This document shows, in pieces, positions 16,101 through 26,544 of a stretch of 44,709 bases of DNA. This DNA is from an uncultured Eubacterium sp. (GTDB lineage Bacteria > Bacillota > Clostridia > Lachnospirales > Lachnospiraceae): positions 1-44,709 of the forward strand of contig CANDMV010000013.1 in NCBI GenBank assembly GCA_947385875.1. Direction: 5' to 3'. The notes under the pieces are model-generated. The model had not been told where the DNA came from. It made no database searches and saw only the letters and a list, made by a program, of their open reading frames with translations. The position numbers and the translations under genes were made by a program. Position 1 is the first letter of the stretch. Every line of letters begins with the position of its first letter.

Positions 16101-19100
16101 GACAGAAGAAAGTCAATCTATTTGATGGATGGTAGGACAGTATTATATCATGGAGAGGATAAGGAAGATAATTTTACAGTAAGTGTTTTAGAAGAAGATT
16201 TGAATGATGGCGATGGAGAACGACTTGTTACATTAACAATTATAGGAAGGAATGGTTATTGGGGAGAAAAACGTATTACATTTATTGTCGAAAAGGATAA
16301 GATACAGAGCGCTGAAATAGCTCCTGGAATGGAATATCAATATACAGGATTTCCTATTTATCCAGAACTCGTAGTTAAAAATAATAAAAATGAACTACTG
16401 CAGGAAAATAGAGATTATACAGTTGTTGACTGGGGATCAAATACAAATGCAGGGACAACGACAATTACTATTGCAGGACGAGGTAACTATGAAGGAAAGA
16501 AAGAAATTCCATTTACGATCCAAAAACGTGATATAAAAGATGCGCTGACGAATGGTTTATTTGAAATTATCTATAATTCAAAAGTAGATTTTGCTTATAC
16601 TACGTTACACAATGAGCAAAAGCCAAATGGACAGCCAGATAATAGAGATGGAGCATGTCCGCATGTTGATATTGTATTTCGTCATAAAGGTAATTCATCT
16701 ACAGAGTCAGTAGAAATGAAAGAATATGAAGACTTCGAAGTGGCCTATTATAATAATGTCAATGCATGGGTTGTAGAAGACCATGAGAATGATACAAATG
16801 GACAACCGAACATTGTGGTTAAAAGTTTAATGTCTTCTAATTATACTGGCCAATTTAGATTGACTTACCAAATTGCTAAGATTCCTTTAGATCAGTGCGA
16901 CGTAACGCTGACACCTCCATATGCAACATTTAATGGCAGCGAAAGAAGGCCAGAGAAGGTTACAGTGAAGTATAAAGGGTTAACTCTCAAAGCTGAAGAA
17001 TATGAATGTAGTTACACAGATAATATTTATGTTCAATATGCTTTAGCGACAAGAGGAGTTGTTGAAATACTTCCTAATAAGAATAAGCAAGGAAATAGTA
17101 ATTGTTCTAGTAACAAGAAAGTGGATTTTATAATCAAAGGAAGTTTGAATCGTACAAATCCAGAATCAGGTGCTAAGGAAAATTCATATGTAGTAACAGA
17201 ACCGGGTACGGTTGCTTATGATAAATTGGGAAAAGAACCTTATCTTAGTGGTGCATCTTTTTATCAGAAAAAAGCCGGAGATCCAACGTTCATTCGGCGC
17301 GAGATGATACAAGATATAGACTATAGAGTTCGTTATAATCTTTCCGCAGCTACTGTTGGTAAACAGTATATCTCGATAGAAGGTATTAATGATTTTACTG
17401 ATATCTATAGTGGTGGGGAAGATAAAGATGGAAATATGCAAGAGTGTTATTTTTATCTGCAAGGTAATTTATCAGATCCATCTCAAACGACATATACGAA
17501 GCCTCCTGCTGTCATTACTTATGTGTCAGGGTCATCTCTTGATTTAAGTGAAATGATCTCTCCTGTTAGATGTGGCGGCAAGGTATTGGAATATGGAGTG
17601 GACTATGAATTTATTGGTGATCCAACGTTTTCAATAGGTCTGCATCAGGTTACTGTAATACCTGCAGGTGAGGGCAAGAATTATTTAACAGGGGAAATTA
17701 ATCTCGAATATGAGGTTAAACAAGGAATTGATGGTGTTAACATAAGCGTAGGAGATAGAGATACTTATGAATATAATCATGGCTTGCCGGTTGTGACTGA
17801 AAAGGATATTAAGGTAACAATGAATGGCAAACCGCTTACGCAGGGAGTACATTATAATGTATCTTTTAGAGATGGAAATAATGTAAATGTAACAGCTACA
17901 AGTGGTGCAGCAGTAATCATTGAAGGAATTGGTGATTATGGCGGTACGACTGAAAAGGAATTTACAATAAAACCATATGATTTAGGAGAGCATGAGAAAG
18001 CGGGAGATTTGGTTGTAGATGATGATCCTGCAGTATCATATACGGGAAGTGAAGTATTTCCGGCAATTAATCATATTAATGTTACAACAGTCAAGTATGG
18101 ACCTATTGATTTGACTGAAAAAAAACCTGATGTAGAGTATAGGCAGGTTGGTGCAGGTGATGGCGATCGGATTAATTATACCAGACCTAATGCAGTAAAG
18201 CCGCGGTATCAGATCCGCCCTGCAACTAATAATTATACGGGATATATCGAACGTGAATATTCAATTACTAAAAAGGATATTACTTCTGAAGGAGTAGATT
18301 TTGAGAAAATTACTGATCAGAAATATCTAAATGGTAGAGAAATAAAGCCGGTACCGAATATAACATATGCAGGCAGACAGCTGACAAAATTGCCTTACAG
18401 TATTGATACAGATTACAGTAATTCAGATGCTGATTTCACGTATGAGTATGAAACTGACTGCAGAAATGTAAATTCGCATACGATACGTATCCGTGGTATT
18501 GGTAATTTTACCGGAGATACAAGAATTGAATTTAATATCATACCAAAAAATATTGAGGAGGAGGATGTAGAACTAAGCTTTACGGGTGAACCGTTAGTCT
18601 ATAATGGGCAGAAGCAGATTCCTGCATTTGAGTTAAAATATGCTGGAGATACAATATTAAGCTATAATGGTACATCAGCTGCTTATCTCATTATGAAAGG
18701 GGCACACATAGATGCAGAGCATAACCAGAATGCAAATGATGGTGCAACGCTTACTATCGAAGCAGCAGATCCTAATTATACGGGCAGAAAAGTAGTTTCA
18801 TTTAAAATCAATCCTGCATCACTAGAAGAGCATACAAGATTTGTCTATCAACTGAACGCGGAAGAACGTGTAGATTTGAGCAGTTATAAGTTGAATCTGC
18901 CATTTGGTGATGATGAGGGTAATCCTGTAGCTAGAATACCAGAACATGCTGCAACAGCAGAAACTCTGGCGGAAAGTCAAATAGGTACTTATTATAGTGA
19001 TGTGAGAAGTGCAAATAATGGAGCATTTTTGAGTGAAATAGTTGATTATGATATTGAGCGTATGTATGTAGAACCAGATACAGAAGATGTAGAAATACGA

Positions 19101-21257
19101 GAAGAGTATAGGGCAGATAAACAAAAGCCACCATTTAGTTGGGCAGGCAAGGTCATGGTAACGATTACGGGTAAAGGTAACTATACTGGCAGTGCAAGGT
19201 ATTGGTATTATATAGGTACAGATATTAGTACAGATGCAAGTATTCGTATGGAACCGACATCAGTTGTTTACAATTCTCAGAAACAGGTTCCAGTAGTGAC
19301 TGTATCAGGTGTTGAAGAGGGACGTTATAATATTGCGAAATACAAAGATAAGGTTGATCTTAAGAATCTTATCCAAGACAAGGATTTTGTAAATGCAGGC
19401 ACTTATTATATACGTATTGAAGGAAATCCTTCTAAGGGAACCTATGCAACCAAACCACACACTCTTACGTATACCATCACTCCAAGGCCGATATCCAACT
19501 CAGTAGTTATCGACGGCTTCAAAAAGGAATACCCATACACAGGCTTGGAAATCCGTCCGGTAGGTATTTCTGTTACAGATTATATTGATAGAATTAAATA
19601 CCGTCTGACAGAAGATTTGGATTATACATTATCTTATTCCAACAATCTGAACGCAGGTACAGCATTCATCAATATAGAAGGCAAAAACAATTTCAAAGGT
19701 ACCGCAAGAGCAAACTTCCTGATTACCAGCTCCACGATCAGCAGCGGCTCAAGCACAACACCGAACACGCCGATCAATGGAGGAACCGGTGAGATTTCAG
19801 GTTCCAAGGCAATATCGCCTAGCGATGTCATACTGACAATGGATACAGCCAATGCAATGCATTATACCGGCAATCCGGTTTATCCGAAAGTATCGATTGC
19901 AGGCATGACAGAGAATGTAGACTACACGGTTACATTCAGCAACAATACAGAAGTAGGTACAGCAACAGTTACAATCACAGGTATTGGCAATAATAGAGGC
20001 ACAATCACAAAGACATTCAATATTATTGCACCATTATCGAATTGCAAGATTGCAGAGATTCCGGCACAGCAGTATACGGGTTCCGCAGTTGAGCCTACAC
20101 TGACCGTAACATGTGGTAAGAATATACTGATACCGGGAACGGACTACAATGTAACTTATGCGAACAACATTAACATCGGTACAGCGACAGCTACAATCCG
20201 TGCCGCAAGCAACAGCAAATATACTGGTTCTGCATCTGTCACTTTCAGCATTGCCAATGATGTAGGAGATTTTATCATCAGCGGTTACGCACCGACTTAC
20301 ACTTATACCGGCAACGCGATTACGCCGAGTGTAGTAGTTGAGACGGGCAGCGGCAGATTGACACAGGGTACAGATTATACCATCTCTTACTCGAATAATA
20401 TCAATGCCGGAAAGGCAACGATTACAGTAAAAGGTGTCGGCAGATATTCTGGTACTAAGACGGCGACATTTATTATTGAAGCTAAGAATATTCAGGGATG
20501 TACTACGACAGAGGTAGAAGACAGGACATATACGGGAGATGCTTACACACCGACGATAACAGTTACGGATGGCAATAAAGTATTGACAAGCGGCGTAGAT
20601 TATACGGTGACTTATACGAACAATACAGAGCCTGGTACAGCTTCTATTCTGATTCAGGGTATGAGCAATAACTATTCAGGTACAAAGGTTGTCACCTTTA
20701 AGATTGGTGCAGTGGCAGTCAAAGGCCTGAAAGCTACGAAAGTGAAGTATAACAGCCTGAAACTGAAATGGACGAAGCAGGGATACGCAGATGGTTATCA
20801 GATCTGTGATGCCCAGTCCAAGGTAGTAAAGAATGTAACAAAGAACAGTGTGACGCTTAAGAAGCTCGCGACAGGCAAGACTTATAGATATAAAGTAAGA
20901 TCCTATATCCGCAATGCAGATGGAACACGGTCTTATGGAGCATTTTCATCCGTTGTCAGTGCGACGACGAAGCTGAAGACGCCAGAGGTGGAGATCGTAT
21001 CCAAGAAGACGGGCCAGGCACGTATCACTTGGTCGAAGGTATCCGGTGCGAATGGTTATGAGATCTATTATAAGAAGTCTTCCGGTGAGACGTATCGTAA
21101 AGTGAAAACTGTAAATAATGCAAATGTACGGCTGTGTAGAGTACGCGGCATGAAGAGCGGCGACAAAGCATATTTCCGTGTCAGAGCATTTAAGAAGACG
21201 GGCAGCAAGAAGGTTTACAGCTCAATGAACAAATTAAAGGTTATAACGGTGAAATAA
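13116..21257 (+). CDS. Giant secreted repeat protein with MBG-like and FN3 domains
   Basis: A 2713-residue exported protein, probably a surface adhesin or fibre. Residues 1-30 are a signal peptide (basic start, then VLIILCSVLLLGGVAIAA). The body is a chain of about twenty MBG/Ig-like beta units with YTG or YNG near the start, a Pro four or five residues later, DYTVSYSNN-type turns, and GNYTG-like turns near the end. The last four units (about 19500-20710) are close to consensus. Two FN3-like domains (about 2535-2713) form the C-terminus, which has no LPXTG-type signal and no membrane helix. The start is supported by GGAGAGGAAGGGA. From about 19475 onward GC and C-ending codons (AAC, ATC) rise clearly compared with the AT-rich first three-quarters. 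It precedes a sortase and a sortase substrate. Anchoring must be non-covalent or by another route. Confidence 0.85.
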   Translation: MYKDVWKRFGVKVLIILCSVLLLGGVAIAAPRLTADGSKEDLAAAITAGRFKVSGDVVYSLDRNQFNADGTPKNPNGPVGNVAIPASFQYRKDDTSPWIDAGNIEVKTTGANTDSYRDYSAKKTVYLVISSDSSNANFNKTPDEGVEFEYDVKRGAFTSLSNISITPTEHEVEGAYPVLKGEDLTVKVTYNGTEYTLPKNEIVFDSSKDPITQAGPKTYDVAFKNFTSGNVDAEGRALRSVTFTMKKHVKNLKAYINNVEITSESTFSKDDLAALTNNDIVIRDGLVELWPVSGGTQKVTAELTMGGQRPSITITEKDSSTGYYGDHTIEFKYTQSGDSFVLPRDGSFPRIIDYNDKKTYIQKPTKLESRKNPGNYYYPSTHFEVCGDDGFEFVEQNNSSELVPKEYNPTAGRVRFTVTGVGDMAGSGDTLEYRVFRRLAAPAGDDNSNVSTSAEVKILNEGYTYNPRTTYEPQLKVYFPDASGESILRETDYKVSYKRFDETDYEMKPITGKPKNAGQYQVVVEGTGSDTDGGYIESVTKNFTINPKTYDDENYKLLLKGQYQTEEIAEFDFTDAIPDLSRAVVVNKNDDVMDDINQERGNYDIVITKNGVEMDPKGQFPIGNDYEITYTFRGNYKGTLTAPFHITSYPLNRCDIVFKDCDHRDTNGNKDHIYDGTPHDPDIEVWYGDKKISEGAYKKEYKRKDGTKTDNVNAGRVYITVTSTTNDKDLTEASFIIQPRTLKDPKLSIEDFPNNSIDYQGPNYPDLKTVTMNGIEKPLEKDKDYTVGGLYYWDDNAAADADGNKYVAVSNDTYPRSDLKYAFKIKGVTNYQGEAFTNQFSILPKDIADASVTPEIADKPKSNKHSNEYYVITEGALKVYDSKFGSSGKGTLLIRDKDYEIKNINPQGEDNLDINGLVTVTIKGIGCYRGERNITYHYGDPLSGLSLYRNEKELKPNADGSYTLPGKFVKVDKSVTNSGYSDINYLKRGTSGDFCDRRKSIYLMDGRTVLYHGEDKEDNFTVSVLEEDLNDGDGERLVTLTIIGRNGYWGEKRITFIVEKDKIQSAEIAPGMEYQYTGFPIYPELVVKNNKNELLQENRDYTVVDWGSNTNAGTTTITIAGRGNYEGKKEIPFTIQKRDIKDALTNGLFEIIYNSKVDFAYTTLHNEQKPNGQPDNRDGACPHVDIVFRHKGNSSTESVEMKEYEDFEVAYYNNVNAWVVEDHENDTNGQPNIVVKSLMSSNYTGQFRLTYQIAKIPLDQCDVTLTPPYATFNGSERRPEKVTVKYKGLTLKAEEYECSYTDNIYVQYALATRGVVEILPNKNKQGNSNCSSNKKVDFIIKGSLNRTNPESGAKENSYVVTEPGTVAYDKLGKEPYLSGASFYQKKAGDPTFIRREMIQDIDYRVRYNLSAATVGKQYISIEGINDFTDIYSGGEDKDGNMQECYFYLQGNLSDPSQTTYTKPPAVITYVSGSSLDLSEMISPVRCGGKVLEYGVDYEFIGDPTFSIGLHQVTVIPAGEGKNYLTGEINLEYEVKQGIDGVNISVGDRDTYEYNHGLPVVTEKDIKVTMNGKPLTQGVHYNVSFRDGNNVNVTATSGAAVIIEGIGDYGGTTEKEFTIKPYDLGEHEKAGDLVVDDDPAVSYTGSEVFPAINHINVTTVKYGPIDLTEKKPDVEYRQVGAGDGDRINYTRPNAVKPRYQIRPATNNYTGYIEREYSITKKDITSEGVDFEKITDQKYLNGREIKPVPNITYAGRQLTKLPYSIDTDYSNSDADFTYEYETDCRNVNSHTIRIRGIGNFTGDTRIEFNIIPKNIEEEDVELSFTGEPLVYNGQKQIPAFELKYAGDTILSYNGTSAAYLIMKGAHIDAEHNQNANDGATLTIEAADPNYTGRKVVSFKINPASLEEHTRFVYQLNAEERVDLSSYKLNLPFGDDEGNPVARIPEHAATAETLAESQIGTYYSDVRSANNGAFLSEIVDYDIERMYVEPDTEDVEIREEYRADKQKPPFSWAGKVMVTITGKGNYTGSARYWYYIGTDISTDASIRMEPTSVVYNSQKQVPVVTVSGVEEGRYNIAKYKDKVDLKNLIQDKDFVNAGTYYIRIEGNPSKGTYATKPHTLTYTITPRPISNSVVIDGFKKEYPYTGLEIRPVGISVTDYIDRIKYRLTEDLDYTLSYSNNLNAGTAFINIEGKNNFKGTARANFLITSSTISSGSSTTPNTPINGGTGEISGSKAISPSDVILTMDTANAMHYTGNPVYPKVSIAGMTENVDYTVTFSNNTEVGTATVTITGIGNNRGTITKTFNIIAPLSNCKIAEIPAQQYTGSAVEPTLTVTCGKNILIPGTDYNVTYANNINIGTATATIRAASNSKYTGSASVTFSIANDVGDFIISGYAPTYTYTGNAITPSVVVETGSGRLTQGTDYTISYSNNINAGKATITVKGVGRYSGTKTATFIIEAKNIQGCTTTEVEDRTYTGDAYTPTITVTDGNKVLTSGVDYTVTYTNNTEPGTASILIQGMSNNYSGTKVVTFKIGAVAVKGLKATKVKYNSLKLKWTKQGYADGYQICDAQSKVVKNVTKNSVTLKKLATGKTYRYKVRSYIRNADGTRSYGAFSSVVSATTKLKTPEVEIVSKKTGQARITWSKVSGANGYEIYYKKSSGETYRKVKTVNNANVRLCRVRGMKSGDKAYFRVRAFKKTGSKKVYSSMNKLKVITVK

Positions 21258-21259
21258 AT

Positions 21260-21341
21260 GTTGCAGTTCGGCTGGCACATTGCATTTATTGCAAAGTATG
21301 TAAGAATATGTGTATTTTGCCAAGCTGGAATCCGCTGTAAC
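21260..21341. mobile_element. IS66-type MITE-like element (family B), 82 bp
   Basis: Left end GTTGCAGTTCGG and right end CGCTGTAAC match the family-B termini (GTAACAGTTCNG). Flanks AAATAAAT and AAATAAGC share six of eight positions. An inner TTGCATTTATTGCAA dyad is shared with the copies at 31316 and 38702. It abuts the stop codon of the giant gene. Confidence 0.6.
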
Positions 21342-21352
21342 AAATAAGCGAT

Positions 21353-21396
21353 ACTCACGAGTGGTAAGATCTGCAATATGTCTGCTGCTCGTGAGT
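21353..21396 (+). promoter_or_regulatory. Hairpin in the sortase leader
   Basis: Perfect 9-bp inverted repeat ACTCACGAG / CTCGTGAGT with a 26-nt loop, ending 30 nt before the sortase start. No T run follows, so it is not a terminator. It may affect translation or processing. Confidence 0.4.
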
Positions 21397-21426
21397 TGGG
21401 TTCATCAGCTGATGGCAGGTATGAAT

Positions 21427-22572
21427 ATGAGTGGAAAATATAAAGTAGGCGATTATGAATTTAATACCTATGAAGAGTACCTTGCGGCACAGGAGGATGT
21501 GAAGAAGATTGACTTCATTACGAAGGAAGTGGACATCACAGATCCGGATGTTGCCGTGAGGCTCTACACTCTGATCAGGAACAAGGAAATCGTATTCCGC
21601 AGCAAGGTGGGGATTTCCTTTTCTTGGTATCTGACGGATGTATTGGCAAAGAATTCCCAGAATCTGCTAAAGGAAAAACGTAAGAAGGAAGAGCAGAAGA
21701 TGCAGGGGCAGAAGCTGCGTGTGGCGGGTATCTTATGTATCTGTGCTGCGGTAGTCTGTCTGGGATATTATAGCGCAACATTATGGCAGGAGCATTTAGA
21801 GAGTCAGGAATATGAAAGGCTTCAGGATATGCAGAACCTGACAGGACATATTATCAAGGATTCTTATGCAGATGAAGAGCACGGGCAGGAAGATCTGGCA
21901 CAGGCATCTGAAAGCTCGAAAAAGAAATCTAAGAAGAATAAATCAGACGAAACCGAAATTAAGAAAAAGAAAATTGATCCGGCAGATCTGACAGTTTTAA
22001 AGAAATATAAGGATCTCTACCATCAGAATAAAGATCTGGCAGGATGGCTGTCGATTGAAGGTACAAATATTAATTACCCGGTAATGCAGACGGGTAAGGA
22101 TAATCCTGATTATTATCTGCATTATGATTTTGAAAAGAAGGAAAATAACCACGGTTCGCTGTTTCTGGATGCCAGAAATGATTATGTGAACCGGGATACG
22201 AATCTGATCATATATGGGCATAATATGCGGGACGGCACGATGTTTGGCGGTCTCAAGAGTTTTATGAACAAGGAATATTTAGATCAGCATAAGAAAATAG
22301 TATTTGACACGATCTATGAAAAGGCGCATTATAGTATTGTAGCAGTGTGCTTGTCCAAGGTAAATTATCAGGACGACGAAGTTTTCCGGTATTATAATTT
22401 TATTAATGCTGGGAACAAACAAGAGTTCGAGGCATTTTTGGCAAATATTCAGCAGCTTACGGTATTTGACCAGACTATTGATATTTCGTATGGGGATGAA
22501 CTGCTGACATTGTCCACATGCAACAGTTATGTGCAGGATGGACGGCTGTTCCTCATAGCGAAGAAGGAGTGA
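21427..22572 (+). CDS. Class B-type sortase with extra cytoplasmic N-terminal domain
   Basis: Transpeptidase that joins surface proteins to the wall. About 381 residues. The sortase fold is at about 205-381, with IYGHN holding the catalytic His, TLSTC holding the catalytic Cys and DGRLFLIA holding the Arg. YPVMQTGKDNPDYYLHYDF is typical of class B. Before it come a soluble 80-residue domain (KYKVGDYEFNTYEEY), one membrane helix (VAGILCICAAVVCLGYYSA) and a charged Lys/Ser/Glu linker. ATG 21427 is chosen because GGCAGG lies 6 nt upstream and the N-terminus then matches the 5297 protein. A longer frame from 21310 would run through the mobile element and hairpin. The substrate gene follows after 5 nt, so both form an operon. 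Confidence 0.88.
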   Translation: MSGKYKVGDYEFNTYEEYLAAQEDVKKIDFITKEVDITDPDVAVRLYTLIRNKEIVFRSKVGISFSWYLTDVLAKNSQNLLKEKRKKEEQKMQGQKLRVAGILCICAAVVCLGYYSATLWQEHLESQEYERLQDMQNLTGHIIKDSYADEEHGQEDLAQASESSKKKSKKNKSDETEIKKKKIDPADLTVLKKYKDLYHQNKDLAGWLSIEGTNINYPVMQTGKDNPDYYLHYDFEKKENNHGSLFLDARNDYVNRDTNLIIYGHNMRDGTMFGGLKSFMNKEYLDQHKKIVFDTIYEKAHYSIVAVCLSKVNYQDDEVFRYYNFINAGNKQEFEAFLANIQQLTVFDQTIDISYGDELLTLSTCNSYVQDGRLFLIAKKE

Positions 22573-22577
22573 CGCAT

Positions 22578-24164
22578 ATGAAGAATTCAAAAGTAAAACG
22601 GAGATTTGCCATATTAATGGCAATGGCATTAGTAATGTTTTTTACACCGAATGAATATGTATTTGCTTCTAACAGAGCAAATATGACGATTAATAATGGT
22701 GTGCTGACCGCGTACAACGGGGGAGGCGGTGCGGTCACGATTCCTTCAGAGGTAACAGCGATCGGTGCCGGGGCCTTCTCAGGAAAGCCGATCAGCAGTG
22801 TATCGATACCGGGAAGCGTGCGCAGTATTGGTGACAATGCTTTCTCTAACTGTTCTGCATTATCGAATGTAACGGTTCCGGGAAGTGTTACGAGTATGGG
22901 CAGTGGTGTCTTTTCAGGCTGTACGGGACTTGGTTCTGTAAGTATGCAGGCATCGATTTCCTCAATTCCGCCTTCTACATTCAGCAACTGCCGTTCGTTA
23001 TCAAGCATAGCAATATCTTCTGGTATTACTAGTATCGGCAGTGGTGCTTTTTCAGGCTGTACGAATCTGTCTTCGATGGCTATTCCGTCAGGAGTGACTT
23101 CGATTGGCGATAGTGCTTTTGCGAATTGTTCGAATCTATCAGCGATTTCGATACCGGCCAGTACGACAAATATTGGAGGCAGCGCATTATCCGGCTGTTC
23201 GAATCTGTCTACGATTAACGTAGCTTCTGGAAATTCAGCTTATGCATCTGACGGCGGATGCCTATATAATTCATCATTAACCAGACTGATTATGGTGCCG
23301 GTCGGCAAGTCCAGTGTATCAGTTCATTCTAGTACAAAGATTATTGGCAGCGGTGCGTTGGCAGGATGCAGCAGAGTGACTTCTATCACACTGCCAAGCG
23401 GCTTGACAACGATCGAAGGTGGAGCATTTTCCGGCAGTGGAATCAGTTCTATTAAAATACCTAAGTCCGTGACATCCATAGGTTCTCAGTCTGGGTGGTC
23501 GCCGGACGTAATCACAGGGTATAGTAATTCGGCAGCTGAATCTTTTGCGGCTTCCGGCGGTTATGTATTTTCTAGTCTGGATGGCGGCAGTTCGTCCGAT
23601 AGTGATGATGACGACAGCTCTAGCTCTTCCTCTTCTTCGGCAGGAAGTACAAGCGTAAATGTCGGTGAAGATGATGACGACGACAACAGCAGTAATAACT
23701 CATCCGGCTCTGGTTCAGGTAACTCTGGCAGCGGAAGCGGAGGCAGTACCTCTATAGATTTGGGAGAATCAAACGGAGGTTCTGGAAATGGTTCATCAAA
23801 TAATGGCAGTTCAAAAGGCGATGCCAATGGCAGCTCAAACAATGGCGGCAGTGCTTCCAATGGCAGCTCCGGCGGCAGTTCGTCTGGCGGTTCGGCAGGC
23901 AGTGGAAGCGGCAGTTCGTCAAATGGCAGTTCTGGTAGTGGCGGTTCTAGTTCTAGCGGTGGTAGTGCAAGTATATCATCTGGCGGCTCTTCTGGTGGTG
24001 GTGCTTCATCTGGGGCATCTTCTGGAACAGTTTCGAACAGCCATACACTTGATGAGACACCGAAGACAGGGGATCTCTCTATTGACCCTAGGCTGTTTTT
24101 GATCTTTGGACTGGTCTTTATTGGATGCGGATTTATTATTGCAGGCAAGCGTAGAAGTGCGTAA
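22578..24164 (+). CDS. BspA-like leucine-rich-repeat surface protein with TPKTG sorting signal
   Basis: A 528-residue wall-anchored protein, the probable substrate of the adjacent sortase. Signal peptide at residues 1-31 (AILMAMALVMFFTPNEYVFA). Residues 40-330 hold about ten LRR_5 repeats of 23 residues (IPSGVTSIGDSAFANCSNL type). Residues 335-490 are a low-complexity Ser/Gly/Asn/Asp stretch, probably a flexible stalk. The C-terminus is a sorting signal: TPKTGD, hydrophobic helix (LFLIFGLVFIGCGFIIA) and KRRSA. The PKTG motif fits the class B variants known in clostridia. AAGGAG lies 8 nt before ATG 22578, so the longer frame from 22518 inside the sortase gene is not used. Ligand unknown. Confidence 0.88.
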   Translation: MKNSKVKRRFAILMAMALVMFFTPNEYVFASNRANMTINNGVLTAYNGGGGAVTIPSEVTAIGAGAFSGKPISSVSIPGSVRSIGDNAFSNCSALSNVTVPGSVTSMGSGVFSGCTGLGSVSMQASISSIPPSTFSNCRSLSSIAISSGITSIGSGAFSGCTNLSSMAIPSGVTSIGDSAFANCSNLSAISIPASTTNIGGSALSGCSNLSTINVASGNSAYASDGGCLYNSSLTRLIMVPVGKSSVSVHSSTKIIGSGALAGCSRVTSITLPSGLTTIEGGAFSGSGISSIKIPKSVTSIGSQSGWSPDVITGYSNSAAESFAASGGYVFSSLDGGSSSDSDDDDSSSSSSSSAGSTSVNVGEDDDDDNSSNNSSGSGSGNSGSGSGGSTSIDLGESNGGSGNGSSNNGSSKGDANGSSNNGGSASNGSSGGSSSGGSAGSGSGSSSNGSSGSGGSSSSGGSASISSGGSSGGGASSGASSGTVSNSHTLDETPKTGDLSIDPRLFLIFGLVFIGCGFIIAGKRRSA

Positions 24165-24221
24165 AGCAATTTAAAAATATGACAGCAGTATAAAAAATAC
24201 AAAGAGGGAGTGTTCTGGTCT

Positions 24222-24310
24222 AATGATTCTTTCTCATTTTTGGATATATGATTCAGTATCATTTGAAACACTGAAAGTGAAAAAATATCCAAAGTTAGGA
24301 AAGAATCATT
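24222..24310 (+). terminator. Large stem-loop after the sortase operon
   Basis: AATGATTCTTTC pairs perfectly with GAAAGAATCATT, and inside it TTTGGATAT pairs with ATATCCAAA. An inner TTCAGT/ACTGAA stem adds to it. A long T run is missing, so it may protect the 3' end or be mobile-element debris rather than a classic terminator. Confidence 0.5.
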
Positions 24311-24374
24311 TGGCGATAGAACGCTTCTTTTATATATATACGAGTCTCTATCCGGACAGAAATCAGACTCTATG

Positions 24375-24400
24375 GAAAGCATTTTTCAAACACGTTCTAG
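24375..24400. repeat. Partial family-A MITE end
   Basis: GAAAGCATTTTTCAAACACG followed by TTCTAG equals the right tip of the 184-bp element at 7367-7550 with one change. Only this tip is recognisable here. The rest of 24311-24473 has a TATAAT-like box near 24430. Confidence 0.6.
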
Positions 24401-24473
24401 TGAGCGAGTAGGAATAAGACATGTGAATCTTATAATAAAAACAAGTTAAATAGTCAGGAAAGGATACATTATT

Positions 24474-25037
24474 ATGTCAGCATTGCAAGTACAGTCTGAA
24501 AATTTTACCTTAGAGCAGTATGAAGCTCTTCCTGAAAATGTCAGAGCTGAGATCTTTGACGGACAAATTTATTATATGGCAAGTCCATCACAAATTCATC
24601 AGACAATATTACTCGAATTAACGATACTGATTGGTACTTTTGTGAAGAATAAAAACGGAAGATGCAGAGTGTTTCCTGCACCGTTTGATGTAAAATTATC
24701 AGATCATCCGCTTATTATCGTACAGCCGGATCTTATGGTTGTATGCGATGATGATAAGCTTGATGGAAAACGCTGCAATGGAGCGCCGGATTTTATTATT
24801 GAAATCGTTTCTCCCAGTCATCCGGAAGATGATTATATTCGGAAATTGTATTATTACAAAAATTATGGAGTGAGAGAATACTGGATTGTAGATCCAAAGC
24901 GAAAAAATGTATTTGTAAACTATTTTGAAGGAAATCTATTCAACGTACCTTATACGTTTGAATCCATCGTAAAAGTCAATATATATGATGATTTATATAT
25001 CAATTTTGCTCAGATTTCTCAATTACTTGATATATAA
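24474..25037 (+). CDS. Uma2 family putative endonuclease (DUF820)
   Basis: A 187-residue protein of the Uma2/DUF820 group, PD-(D/E)XK-fold proteins of unclear role, abundant in cyanobacteria and scattered in Firmicutes. The family plan is visible: FTLEQYEALPENVRAEIFDG at the start, QPDLMVV with the first catalytic Asp (about 83), DFIIEIVSPS with the Glu (about 106), and YYKNYGVREYWIVDP. Length is normal. AAAGG stands about 11 nt before the ATG. Probably single-gene, with the glutamate dehydrogenase promoter following. Partner and target are unknown. Confidence 0.8.
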   Translation: MSALQVQSENFTLEQYEALPENVRAEIFDGQIYYMASPSQIHQTILLELTILIGTFVKNKNGRCRVFPAPFDVKLSDHPLIIVQPDLMVVCDDDKLDGKRCNGAPDFIIEIVSPSHPEDDYIRKLYYYKNYGVREYWIVDPKRKNVFVNYFEGNLFNVPYTFESIVKVNIYDDLYINFAQISQLLDI

Positions 25038-25081
25038 CGCGGAAAAACTAATAAAATAAAGTCATAATCTCAAAAAATCCC

Positions 25082-25110
25082 TTGCAGAATCCATTATTTC
25101 ATAATAAAAT
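25082..25110 (+). promoter_or_regulatory. Promoter of gdhA
   Basis: TTGCAG (25082-25087), 17-bp spacer, TAAAAT (25105-25110), giving a leader of about 38 nt. Confidence 0.6.
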
Positions 25111-25112
25111 AA

Positions 25113-26489
<1,377 letters not shown>

Positions 26490-26544
26490 AATAAATAGGT
26501 GAAAGGCTTAATTTAGATTGAAAATAAGCGAAAACAAATAGAAA

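Noticed and set aside
21310-21426. N-terminal extension of the sortase from 21310
   Set aside because: It would be encoded by the mobile element and the leader hairpin, and the homologous 5297 protein starts where 21427 does.
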